Shown: positions 45,153 to 55,584 of the stretch, piece after piece
Numbering within the stretch: position 1 is the stretch's first letter
Layout of the letters: every line of letters starts with the position of its first letter
NCBI GenBank assembly: GCA_032209605.1
Contig: JASFXZ010000040.1
Location: 124,001-188,000, forward strand
Direction: 5' to 3'
Source: Mactromeris polynyma
Taxonomy: Eukaryota; Mollusca; Bivalvia; Venerida; Mactridae
DNA: 64,000 bases
Translations under genes and position numbers: made by a program
The notes under the pieces: model-generated
The model's input: the letters and a program-made list of their open reading frames with translations, nothing else
Databases searched by the model: none
What the model was told of the DNA's origin: nothing

Positions 45153-46333
45153 ATGATTTTTGGATGATGGTATAGGTGGACACAATTTTTTTGACGAAAC
45201 TTTATCATTAAGCAGTTATGTTCACACGTTTCTGGTAAATTTAGGTTTTTTGATTGCGGAAGATAAATGTTCTTGGGTTCCGACAAAGCAAGCTTCATGG
45301 TTAGGATACGATTGGAATATGAATCTTGGCACATTGCATGCATCAAAAAATAGAATAGATAGGCTATTAAATGTTATAGAGTCATTATTTTTTCAAATGA
45401 AATATGTTAATCATATACCGGTTAGGTTTTTGGCATCAGTGGTAGGTTATTTCATTGCAAAATAATTTGGGGAAATTAGTATGTTTCAAAACTAGAAATG
45501 TATGCAAATGTATTGATACAAAATGTAGCTGGAATAGCTAGGTATTGTCGTCTAATAACAATATACAAGAATTGGATTATTGGAGAGAAAACGTTAGAAG
45601 CCTAAATCAGGTAGGGTGTAAGATCACCGAATGGTTTTGTGTTGATGTTGAATGCTTCTGTGATGCAAGCAGTTCAGGATACGGTGGCTATGTTGCCCTT
45701 TGTGAGGGCGCCTTAATTGAAGGCAGTGAGGTATATGGTACCTTGAATGAGGAGGAAAAGGGTTATAGTTCAACCTAGAGAGAGTTAGAAGCAATAGATA
45801 GAGTATTACGAAGTAGCGTAATTGACATTGGGAACAAGAGAGTAAACTTATATTGTGACAATGAAAACGTCAGTATTATTTTGGAAAAAGGTAGTAAACA
45901 ATCAGAATTGCATGCATTAGCAGACTCTGTGAATAACTTTTGTAATACAAATAGCATTGATATCAATCCAAAATGGATTCCAAGGAATGAAAACTGTAAA
46001 GCAGACGTATTGAGCCGCTATTTCGATAACGACGATTGGAAAATCGAGACATGGGTTTTCGATCAGATAGAAATGATTTGGGGTAAACATACTATTGATC
46101 GATTTGCTTCGAATCTGAATACTCAGTGTACAAAATTAAATTCAAAATTTTGGAATCCAGGATGTTTTGGAATTAACGCATTCGAACAAAATTGGTCAAA
46201 AGACAAAAAATGGTGGGTTCCTCTACCGAAGGTCATTACGGAAGTAATTAAAACAATTGTAAAAGAGAAGACAAACGGTACACTGATCATACCGCATTTG
46301 GAGTCGGCTCCATTTTGGCCTTTTTATGTATAA
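45153..46333 (+). pseudogene. Ngaro-like RT C-terminus and RNase H
   Basis: The host element resumes with 'DDGIGGH' (the DD of the catalytic box, 45156), 'AEDKCSWVPTKQASWLGYDW' (~45260) and 'PVRFLASVVGYFIAK' (~45420). After a stop and frame change the RNase H follows: 'CFCDASSSGYGGYVAL' (~45655), 'YSST' + TAG + 'RELEAIDRVL' (nonsense codon at 45776), 'LYCDNENVSIIL' (~45850), 'PRNENCKADVLSRYFDNDDW' (~45980). It ends with the DIRS-type tail 'HTIDRFASNLN' (~46090) and 'LIIPHLESAPFWPFYV' and a TAA at 46331. The RNase H acidic residues are all present. Confidence 0.87.
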
Positions 46334-46599
46334 ACAATGGTTTCAAATACTTTGTACAGGATAAAATTGATTTACCATCTAAAGGAATTATTAGAAAAGG
46401 ACTGGGAAACAATGGTATGTTTGGGAAAAATCCTATGAAAACAACTCATGGCGTTTAAAATAAGATTTGAATAATAGATTACATGTACATGTATTTTAAC
46501 GCTTGAATATTTGAATTACAAGATGTGGACAGGGGACAGCAATACATTAAGGAAGGGGAGATGTTTATTTGTACTGACCCTTTAGTGTGTATTTTATTT

Positions 46600-47617
46600 T
46601 TCAGGCATATGATTGCATGGGCGTATTGTACAACAAATGCAAAATGAAGGCATATTAAAGGCAAAGAGTCGTGACATTGCCAAAAGTATGGCACAGAAGA
46701 TGGTGCAGTCAAAGTGTGATAATACAACGAAAAAATACTACAACTCCTTTCGGAAATGGTGTGACTATTGTATTAAGAAGCAATTTATAGATTTACCTGC
46801 AAGTCTGATGTGTATCGCGATTTATATAACAGAACTATTAGACACTGGATCATCGTATCATACCATATCAGCAATCGTGTACGGGCTAAAATGGGTGCAT
46901 TCGTTAAACAATTATGCGGATCCAACAGAAAATGGATTCATCAAACATTAATTAGAATATGCGAAAAGAAACACGAAGCAGCCTGTGAAGCGAAAAGACA
47001 TTATCACTTCAGAAATGTCAGGAATTACCTTGTGTAATGTGTATGTTACATGTAATGATTTATGTTCAGTCAGAAATTTAAGCATGATTGTTTGATCATA
47101 TTCTGGAATTTTGAGATTTGACGAGCTGAGTAAAATAAGATGTAAGGATATCTCTTTTACAAACCCATATTTGACCATTCGTATCGACAAAAGTAAAACG
47201 GATCAATACCGGTAGGGAATTCAAATTGTTATCAGTAAAGGTAATTCATCAGCATGTCCGTTGAATTTACTGCTACGATATATGCATTTGGCTAATTTAG
47301 ATGTACAGTGTGATTCATTTCTATACAAACCTATTTACAAATCAAAAGGAAAAAGCAAATTGATATCAAAAGATAAACCAATTAGTTATACTAGGGCAAG
47401 GGAGGTAATTGTAGCATTATTTAAGACTATTGAACCAAATTTGAATATAGGTATTCATTCATTAAGAGCAGGGGGGTTACAACTGCAGCAAATAATAAAA
47501 TTTCGGATAGATGTTTAAAGAGGCATGGTAGATGGAAAACTGATGTTGCTAAAGACATGTATGTGAAAGATTCTTTGGAAAGTCGATTATCAGTTTCTAA
47601 AAGCTTAGATATTTGAA
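46600..47617 (+). pseudogene. Ngaro-like tyrosine recombinase
   Basis: The N-terminal core-binding part is 'AKSMAQKMVQSKCDNTTKKY' to 'LPASLMCIAIYITELL' and 'HTISAIVYGLKWVHSLNN' (46660-46910), followed by a stop and frame change near 46950. The catalytic part shows 'GILRFDELSKIRCKDISF' with the first Arg (~47105-47155), a TAG near 47212, 'TRAREVIVALFKTIEPNLN' (~47390) and 'GIHSLRAGG' (HxxR, ~47450). After a frameshift in a G run (~47473) come 'KRHGRWKTDVAKDMYV' with the nucleophilic Tyr (~47520-47565) and a TGA at ~47615. This recombinase would insert the circular cDNA. All catalytic motifs are visible, but the gene is broken. Confidence 0.86.
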
Positions 47618-47779
47618 GCAGTTTTCACGTTGGTTTATGGTGGTTTGTTATATATTTGTATAACAAGGATACTGATTTTAAGTTTATATTAACGACAATA
47701 TGTATAACAACATGTATATACACACAGGAATGTTATAGCTATCAATGCATACGCACTCTAACTTTGAACATTTTGTTCT

Positions 47780-47862
47780 AGCATGTGTGCACGCTAAAGG
47801 CCAAACATAACTATTTGTTGTTTGTTGTTAAGGTATGAATCAACACTTAGTGGAAATAAGAC
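47780..47862 (+). repeat. Split direct repeat B1
   Basis: 83 bp starting 'agcatgtgtgcacgctaaag' and ending 'gtggaaataagac'. Repeated at 48502-48584 with a single visible difference (tttgttgtt/tttgatgtt). Confidence 0.93.
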
Positions 47863-48114
47863 ATATACTTTCCCGCGGTTCGTAGTATAGCGGGAAAGTA
47901 TTGTCTTCTAGTCACGGTACGTTCGACCAGTGGTAAGGCGCTAGTCATGTGATGACAGTATGCAATTGAAAGATGTTATGTTCTATTTAGCCAATCGAAA
48001 GTTGTTTTGTTGAAACAAGAGCCAATAGAAATATAATGTAGAGATGTTTAGGGGTATGAAACGGTTCTGAAATCAGTTCTAGCGAGCACGCCGTTTGATT
48101 ATATACAAGTTTCT
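47863..48114 (+). repeat. Split direct repeat A2
   Basis: Copy of A1 without the MITE. Near its start is a 12-bp hairpin, ATACTTTCCCGC/GCGGGAAAGTAT (47865-47876 and 47890-47901), absent from A1. Confidence 0.9.
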
Positions 48115-48501
48115 TTTGAAAATTTAGTTGGCTAAATTTCAGGTCTTATTATTGATAAATGTTTTAGTTAGATTGATCGTTAACTAAGCGCAATTCTTGC
48201 AAATGAACATATATTATGCAGTTGATTTGTAGGTTGATAATATATCAACCGCAAATGTAATTGAGCTACATAGTTTTATAAGATGTTAATCTTAGGCAGG
48301 TACAGTTTCCCAGAGCATTTTACATGTTAAAGAATGAAGTTTATCTCTGGGTTTTACTCTGGCCTGATAATAATTGATGGGAATGTGTATGTACGGATCA
48401 ATTTATATATATTGTATACTGATATAAATAAGCATATGTACAATTGAAATATACAGTTTCGAACCAAATAGGTTCACCATCATGTCACAATAAACGGCTA
48501 C

Positions 48502-48584
48502 AGCATGTGTGCACGCTAAAGGCCAAACATAACTATTTGTTGTTTGATGTTAAGGTATGAATCAACACTTAGTGGAAATAAGAC
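48502..48584 (+). repeat. Split direct repeat B2 (right end of element)
   Basis: Matches B1. It is separated from A2 by 387 bp of sequence unlike the element's other parts, where a canonical Ngaro has A2 and B2 adjacent. Confidence 0.9.
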
Positions 48585-49484
48585 CAGCGCTTTCGGGTAT
48601 CTACTAGTAATCTGGTTGTAATATATGTAAACTGTAACACCGCAGATGAAACTAAAACATATTATAGACAGTTTACGACTGTATCATTGACAAAACAGTT
48701 ATAACTCTTTATGTCATCAAACATTAGGTAAATTCGTGATCGTTCGGGACAAGGCAATTCATTCATTTGTTTATTTTATGTTCGTTTAAGTCATTTTAGA
48801 AGCATTTGAAATGTTTGTGTATACCTGGAAATATAAGAGCGAAACCAACGGATTATTTATCAGGGCCACGTATATAACTAGTGACAATTTTGTACGGGTG
48901 CATAAAGATGCTATAGCATGTATCTATATATTACCCATGATATTGAACTTTGTTAAGTGCACAAACAATACACTAAACTTTATGTTCCTTATGTCATCGT
49001 TATTTTCAAGTGTTATAAAAATATAACGATATGTACACGGGCAACCTGTAATATTTTCGTACATGGTGTATATTGTTTTATCACCCGTGAAATTTTGATT
49101 CAATTTATATGTTTCAGTGTCTTTATACTTCAAGACATTAACTATTTAGACCACATGCGTTAAATATCTAACTTGAAGGAACAACATTAAAAAACAATGT
49201 TTTCATATTCTATCCTGAAAATGATGTAATTCTTATTTCATATCATGTAATTGTGAAATGGTGTAACTATTATATTGCAAATCATTTTGCATGAGCACTG
49301 CCTCAGCTAGGGATGCTGGAAATATTATTCTCTTTAATGGAAACTATACACATGAGTTCATAATTTCATGAATATTTATTATTTCAAGACGATGGTGATA
49401 AAATAAACATCAGAACAAATTTTTTTAGTGGAAAAAAACCCGATGATTTTGATGATCGGTAATTTCCGTAACGCGCTCGGTTGT
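48585..49484. other. No recognisable feature
   Basis: AT-rich. Short overlapping open frames on both strands carry no family signal. Confidence 0.5.
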
Positions 49485-49570
49485 TTCCGCCGCCATTTTT
49501 AGCAATGACGTATATTTATCCTATCAGGCAATGTCAGTGTGACCTAATAGTCAGACGCCATCTTTCAGAG
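49485..49570 (+). promoter_or_regulatory. Likely promoter of the THAP-type gene (YY1- and CRE-like motifs)
   Basis: 'CCGCCATTTTT' at ~49490 matches the YY1 core. 'TGACGTA' (CRE-like) follows at ~49506, and a second 'ACGCCATCTTTC' (YY1-like) lies at ~49556. They cluster 100-190 bp upstream of the THAP ATG (49673). Motif-level evidence only. Confidence 0.4.
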
Positions 49571-49672
49571 AGTGTACATATTTAAACCACCGATTGTTTT
49601 TTATATTAAACCGTTATATATTTATTCCGTGGATTTATTGCACACTTGATCGATCTAGTGTTGTATTGCAAA

Positions 49673-50068
49673 ATGGTGCATTGTGTTGCGTTCGGGTGTC
49701 ATGAAAGGAGTCAATATAGAAAGAAGAGATTTTCTTGATTCCAAAGGACGCAGTGTTAAAAAAAGTGGGTAGCGGTAGTTGGTTCTTGTCGTGAAATCGG
49801 GGGACGAATTGTTGGTTGGAAGTCGACGAATGCCTCCAGGCTGTGCAAATGACACTTGCGAGACGAAGACTACGTCCATTCTCCGGAAGTGATGTAGTCC
49901 GTCGGCATTGAGTTAAAACTACAACTGAAGAAAACAGCAGTGCCATTAGTCTTCCCGGAAATGGACGAGTTCAAGGAGAACAGTAAACCTCTTTGACTGT
50001 CAGCTCTTGGCTCCGTGAAGCGAAAGAGGGATGTTTATTGCGCATTTGAGGAGAGAAATCGAATCCAG
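49673..50068 (+). pseudogene. THAP-domain exon 1 (decayed)
   Basis: ATG at 49673 with good context starts MVHCVAFGCHERS, the C-x4-C start of a THAP zinc-binding DNA-binding domain. Later parts are 'WKSTNASRLCK', a TGA, then 'HLRDEDYVHSPEVM' (giving the C-x2-H pair), and 'LKKTAVPLVFPEMD', which contains the AVPxxFP signature closing THAP domains. There are frameshifts near 49735 and 49770 and stops at ~49850, ~49892 and ~49996. The exon ends 'KRKRDVYCAFEERNRIQ' at CAG|GTAAGG (50068) in phase 0, matching exon 2. Either a recent pseudogene or sequencing error; so many breaks favour a pseudogene. Confidence 0.78.
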
Positions 50069-51218
50069 GTAAGGGAATCCTTCTATATACACTTCTAAGT
50101 CAATGTATCTTATAGGTCCGTAAAAACGAAAAGACTCAGTTGCAACATTTACGACGGAGACATCATGACCGTAAGCGTATTTACCCAAATTGATTGCATT
50201 GAATGAAATATTGAATTAATTTAATCTTGCGAATAGTTTAGCGAATGCCACGATTTTTGTTGAACAAATGCAACACGCCAACAGACAAATCACAAGTGGC
50301 CACACGAAATTTCGAACCAGAGCCTTCCTGATTGAGATTCTGAAGCAACCACTACCATTTCATCTGAAACCTATCTAACTAGCTAAGATAGAGTCACTAG
50401 TCATTTATCGATATTTGGCTCCATCCCCAAAGAAAGAAGTATATATATATATATATTTCCCCTACTTCGAATGAAAATTCCCCTTTTTAGTCTTATAAAT
50501 GCCCAAATTTGGTGATTCATGATGTAAATTTGCCCTATCAACAGGTCTTGTAATAGATATGTCCATGGATTTCATTTTACAATACATTTCATCTGGGCTA
50601 TTTACAATAATGGTGTCAAATGGATCATCCCTAAACTATTTCGACTTGACACGGGGACCCAAACCTGGGACCTCCTGATTCTGAAATGAACATAAAAGTG
50701 TGTCACACGAAAAGCTTGCACACAAGTAAGACAGTACAATCACAGCTAGTCATTTACTTTTCACATGAGTTTGCAATTTTAGATTGAGTGCAGGTATTAT
50801 GGTGATGAATTATTTGGAACTTTTGGAATTACACATGTATCATGTAATATTTCAAAACAGCCACTTGTTCTCTGACGAGTGATCTGTAAGAACGACCTGA
50901 TGCACAGTAAATGTCCCAACTTTTTTAGCATCTAAGGCAAACAAAAACTTGTATTTGTATCATATGAACATTTTTGGTTACTATACATACAGAAACATGC
51001 CATATTGATAAAAGATAACTTTTTGTTTGGTATTTGTTATTTTTCCTTCAAATATCTGTTTGACTTGGGATGGTTCGAACATTACAAGTTCATGAACATT
51101 CTGGTCCTAAAACATGAAAAGTCACAAAGTTTCTTTATATATTCTGTATCTATAATAACACTATCTAAACAAACAAGTGTCAAGGACGCGACTCAAAGAT
51201 GTTTTCTTTTTCTTGCAG
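50069..51218. other. Intron 1 of the THAP-type gene
   Basis: 1150 bp between donor GTAAGG (50069) and acceptor 'ttttctttttcttgcag' (ends 51218). Contains a (TA)n run near 50440. No other feature seen. Confidence 0.6.
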
Positions 51219-51445
51219 TGCCACATGGAACGCCCCATTCACCAGAGACATGTGCATTGGATTCAGCCCCAACATGCCTCCCCTCCAGTAGACAAAGGCG
51301 AACAGTTACCGGAAGAGGACCTTGACACAGACTACTCGGACTGCGAATCTGAAGAAGTGTCCGACGTAGAGGACAGCATACATGAAGATTCAGACTGGTA
51401 TCCAAGTTCAGAAATTTCTTCAGATGAAGAGATAGAAGAGGTTTG
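51219..51445 (+). CDS. THAP-type gene exon 2: acidic linker
   Basis: 227-bp exon between a strong acceptor (polypyrimidine tract plus cag) and donor GTGAGT (51446). Reads in phase 0 from 'CHMERPIHQRHVHW' into an acidic, serine-rich stretch (DTDYSDCESEEVSDVEDS, DSDWYPSSEISSDEE). Fully open, ends in phase 2. Acidic linkers between a THAP domain and a downstream cysteine-containing domain are typical of this type of protein. It belongs to a locus whose other exons are broken. Confidence 0.65.
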
Positions 51446-51970
51446 GTGAGTATTGATATTTTACTAAGACAATAAATAATAACTTATCAAACAGAACAAA
51501 CACAGTGGCATCAATGATACTTAATTGTGTTTCTTCAGTGATATCACCGACTTCATTTATATTTTGGTTACATGTATTTACAACTATATAATTATAGTCT
51601 TTATTATACAAGATGAAATTGTTGATTTTTTAGCGTAACACTGAGTCGCACATTTGTCGGCATCTTTTAATTTTAATGCGTGGAATTTGAAACGTGTATA
51701 TTTAAATCTTGATATAGCCAATTACCAATAAATGTTGTTCACACACTTTTAGATAAAACAACATACAAATAGATGTCATGTGACGCGAGTTATATCGTAT
51801 AAATTTTCGTTACAATGACAAGCATAATTAGTTTAATGACTGTTTTTTTATTTACACAAACTTATAAATTTGTCCTGGTTCCGGATGTAATTGTATTCTA
51901 CTAATTTTATTCATTGTGTATTTGTTATGTTATATATAATATATGAAATGAGATTTGATTGACATTTCAG
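51446..51970. other. Intron 2 of the THAP-type gene
   Basis: GTGAGT ... 'gacatttcag'. AT-rich, no other feature seen. Confidence 0.55.
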
Positions 51971-52368
51971 TGAAGAGCATGGGGATGTCAGTGAGCTGGG
52001 AAGCCAATTTTGGCTTGTTGCAGAGTCGACAATCCTGCAAATACTGCTTTTGTGCAAACTCTGTGGATCGATGAGGAAGGTGGTTAGGCAATGTGTATGT
52101 GGTGCCATGCTGTCAGTAACAACATTATGTTCATGTGGACATTCACAAACGTGGGACAGCATGACATGTGTGAGAGGAACTCCAGAAGTAATCTCATTGG
52201 AAGTGGTGCTGTGACATTCTCTTGGGCTTCCATTTCTATAGTCATTAACATTTTTAAGTTTATGAAAGTACATTTTGTCTCTGTTGTGGATTCTATTCCA
52301 ATACACCTATGCAAAGCCAAAGGGTCGCATAAAAGCGTGAGCCGCCTACCCAATAAAATTGCTTGTTA
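51971..52368 (+). pseudogene. THAP-type gene exon 3: cysteine-pair domain, frameshifted
   Basis: Begins after 'gacatttcag'. The split codon TG|T joins in phase with exon 2, giving 'EEHGDVSELGSQFWLVAEST', then two Cys pairs (CKLCG, CVCG) and 'LCSCGHSQTWDSM'. This C..C/GH..W pattern belongs to a metazoan family often fused to THAP or found in transposon-derived genes. A frameshift near 52180 moves the continuation ('GAVTFSWASISIVINIFKF' and 'MKVHFVSVVDSIP') into another frame. Later exons are not identified. Confidence 0.68.
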
Positions 52369-53299
52369 GGACTACCTATATTAAACTGATAAGGTTAAAT
52401 ATAAACATAAATTAAGCCCTTAAAAATATCAAACGTAGCGCAAAGGTCAATATTATATTTTATGTAAGTATAGATTATCTACCCCTTAACACTACGGTAC
52501 TATTTTAAGTGCGGCGGGAAGCAGACTGATTTAATATTTGATGATGTTTATACATAACCTTTAATAGTTGCGTACGTTTTGTAAGCCCATTTTCCAATTT
52601 CTTAACGAACATTAATATCAGACAACACGTGGCGTGCTAGATCTAAGTATGTGCGAGTACATGTAGTTAAAAAGCCAATGTAACACTTCAAACTTCCATG
52701 TTTTTATGTTACATGGGTTAAATAATGATCATGTACGCTCTTCAGATTTTCAGTGCAGGGGGCAACTTTATATGACTAGGCACAACAGTTGCCAATATTA
52801 AATTTATGTTTCGAAGGCATGACACAGGCATAGTCGTGTCTGAATTATATGTTTCATGAACCAATTTTTGATTAAAATTGTACCACAATTAATCTTAATC
52901 ACAGTAGACAAACGTGTAACCTGTTAGACCACAGACTAGTCTGTAGCTCAGATGTCAAAGTCACACGTCAAACTTTCTTATGAATGTGTATGCTGTTTAA
53001 ATGATGTTCCTGAACGCACTTGAACTGACATGGACCAATTTTCAAATAAATTAAATCCGTATAAAGACGATATATCGGGTGTAAAATATAGATCTATTTC
53101 GAAAGTCAATGTCACAATTAGGCCATTCAAGTTGTGTACGTTACTTATATTATTAATGTGTCCACTTAGTAAAGCTTTCACAAGCATTAACCAGTTTTGA
53201 ATAACTTGGTTCGCATGTTGACCGTATCGGGAGTGCATGTCGCGCTAAAGACCTTTGTCCGTGACTTAAAGTGTAATGCCAAATGCTATCCTAATATCA
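52369..53299. other. No recognisable feature
   Basis: AT-rich. Further exons of the THAP-type gene could lie here but none is recognisable. Confidence 0.45.
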
Positions 53300-53645
53300 G
53301 TTCATATAAGAGAGAAAATAAGTTACTACAGGAAACGCCACATACATAAGAAAGTGCCTCCCCACACAGGCATCCGGGAAAACAATCCATAAAACATATG
53401 GCATTTGAGAAGGCTCAATGGTACAAACGTAAGGGAACAGGGACGCAAGGAATGGTCTGGCCGACCATAAGGGATAACTAGGAGAATCAAAGACGACAAA
53501 CATCGGGGGATTAATGGATGGAAAAGATCACATAACATGTCACGACAGCTGGCAACAACAGGCCGAAAATGGGGCGAAAATAACATGAACACTATATAAA
53601 GTAAAATAATAACACATGGGGAAGGGGAATTTAACATACCTTTAA
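53300..53645. repeat. Dispersed repeat, longer copy 2
   Basis: 'ggaaacgccacatacataaga', 'gcctcccca', 'aaacaatccataaaaca' and 'aatggtacaaacg' match 25366-25498 in order. This copy continues ~200 bp further ('gaacagggacgcaaggaatgg' onwards) and serves as the uninterrupted version of the site where the mariner inserted at 25499. Confidence 0.8.
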
Positions 53646-55045
53646 ACACAAAAAGAACAAATAAACATACAGCGATAATCAGCCTTGGAACTGTCAGTAA
53701 AAATACTGGGGGTTTAAATCGATTTAGCGGCTAGCCATATTCACACTCAATCGCTATATGGTCATTGATTTCCAACATATACACATACATTGACCAAGTT
53801 GGCAGTATCTAGTCATTAACATTAATTAACCAGTACGTTCATAACAGACACACTGTGTATAATCCAGCACCTAGGTCAAAAAGACATTGGTCAAAAGAGT
53901 TACCCATCGTTTTGTATTTTGAGAGTGATCGGCTACGATGAACATGATTTTGACAGCTTTACATCAACTTCGTAGATACATGAAGTTCAATATATTTCAA
54001 TTATAAATGTTATAGCCGCGTTGCAGTCAAAATTAACAGAAGATGTATGCAGTAGGTTTTAAACAATTTGTGAATAGCACTATCGGATTTGCACTTTTGA
54101 CCACCAGTATACACAGTGTAGTCAATGTGTACATGTATGCGATGGGCTTGTCGGCTTTGTAAGTTCACTCATTAAATACAGTATCTATATCTAGGTAAAC
54201 ATACATTTACTGATGTCATTTTGTTCTCGAGAGATACCAATTCGTTCCTTACTTAGGCACTGCTTGTCCCTACTTGAAATGAATCGACTGATTGGTATAT
54301 TATCCGGTAGACGAATCTGTATGGCTTAAGGCAATGGTAGTGCCTACATGTTAAATACTCCTTGTACGTAAGTAATTATATTTTGAAATTTGATGTCATC
54401 ATTCGTTTCAGATCTTTTATCGAGGTTTGTTAACAAATGCGATAATTTCGATGTTGTGACAAAATTGTAAATTAACCTTGATTCGTAAATTTATGTCGGT
54501 TTACTGATGATTTTACGACTATAATTTGTTTGGATAGTATTGTATATGGCTTATCAATGACCACAATGCAGTTGTGTATTTATAGTATAAAATATACGTC
54601 GCGCGCTTGGCTTGAGGCGAATATATGTGTTTGATCTACATATGCACAAATCATAATACTGTATGACCAATGGTATGGTATTTCTCCTATTATTTAGAAC
54701 AACAAATGATGGACCAGATTTTAAATGATCAAGCTTCTAATTGAAAAATGAAAGCTACATAATACGTATTTAAGATGGTCACATGGTCATAGATATCATA
54801 TTAATGGTTTTGGTATTTCGCTGATAATTTGGATATGTTGTAAAATTCACGTTTGAACTTAGAAACATGTACTGCCGTAACCTAGGCACTCTAGTTTGAC
54901 GGCCGTTTATAATTAAATACTATTGAAAAACGTCTTAAATCTCAAGCATAACATCAGTTATATACTGTTTTATATATACATTGCAGACAAAACACACTGT
55001 TCAAGTCCATTTTCACTATTTTGCTCATTATTCAACCTCAATAGT
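53646..55045. other. No recognisable feature
   Basis: AT-rich, stop-dense on all frames. No repeat detected by eye. Confidence 0.5.
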
Positions 55046-55124
55046 AAGACCACCTCATTAATAAAACCAGTTTTCAAGGTTCCCACTGGTGGCCGCATTA
55101 TTGAGGTTTTACTGTATGTTGTGA
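55046..55124 (-). mobile_element. Possible Tc1-type MITE end
   Basis: 'attattgaggttttactgta' (ending ~55118) and 'aagaccacctcattaataaa' resemble the end of a TA-inserting element: reversed, TA + CAGTAAAACCTCAATAAT, with 'gaccacc' near the end as in the element at 11911. No opposite terminus is seen. Confidence 0.35.
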
Positions 55125-55221
55125 ATAGGCTTGACGGTTTTATGATGGATGTTTCTCATGAGGATAATTATCCTAGACTGTATACAGCAGCAAGAGTGGG
55201 AGGTTAGCATTCAGATCAAAG

Positions 55222-55500
55222 TTATAATGCAATGTTATTGACACCAGTACTAGTGATCCTCGTACATTCCTGCTTTTCTCTCCGTAGTTGCAGTCGTATC
55301 GAAAAGAAACGTTGCTCCACGTGTTGTTCAACGTCTATTAATGTTTCCTTCTGAGTTTGTGTCAGAACGTTGGTCTTTTCCAAATCAAAACACGTAGTTC
55401 CTCTGTTGATGGTAGTATTTGCCATTGCTTCATAGAGTGACAAATCTGCCGAAATTGATATTTGGAATGTGTGAATGAGCAGCTTCAAGAATTGGATGAT
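55222..55500 (-). CDS. Candidate terminal exon, unknown protein (minus)
   Basis: On the minus strand a strong acceptor ('ttttcttttttctctccag') ends at 55501, and a frame stays open for 92 codons from there (IIQFLKLLIHTFQISI ... DLEKTNVLTQTQKETLIDVE ... IRLQLRREKQECTRI) to a stop at 55222. The middle part is helical and charged. I do not recognise it, and no adjoining exon is found. Confidence 0.3.
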   Translation of the reverse strand: MIQFLKLLIHTFQISISADLSLYEAMANTTINRGTTCFDLEKTNVLTQTQKETLIDVEQHVEQRFFSIRLQLRREKQECTRITSTGVNNIAL

Positions 55501-55584
55501 CTGGAGAGAAAAAAGAAAACCACATAAATTCGGGCACAAAAAGAAAATACATGCAGCAGGTGAAATTAAACACAAGTCGTACAA

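Larger units (their letters stand above)
36327..48584 (+). mobile_element. Ngaro-like (DIRS-order) tyrosine-recombinase retrotransposon, 12.3 kb with insertions
   Basis: The order is A1 repeat, gag with zinc knuckle, RT, RNase H, tyrosine recombinase, B1, A2, B2. Split direct repeats (A1=A2, B1=B2) together with a tyrosine recombinase instead of a DDE integrase define Ngaro/PAT-type DIRS elements. No methyltransferase domain is seen between RNase H and the recombinase, which favours Ngaro. Without the 300-bp MITE (plus its 3-bp duplication) and the 6.8-kb LINE block, the element is ~5.1 kb, normal for the group. All frames are interrupted, so this copy is dead. Elements of this type integrate by recombinase without target duplications, and none is seen. 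Confidence 0.88.
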
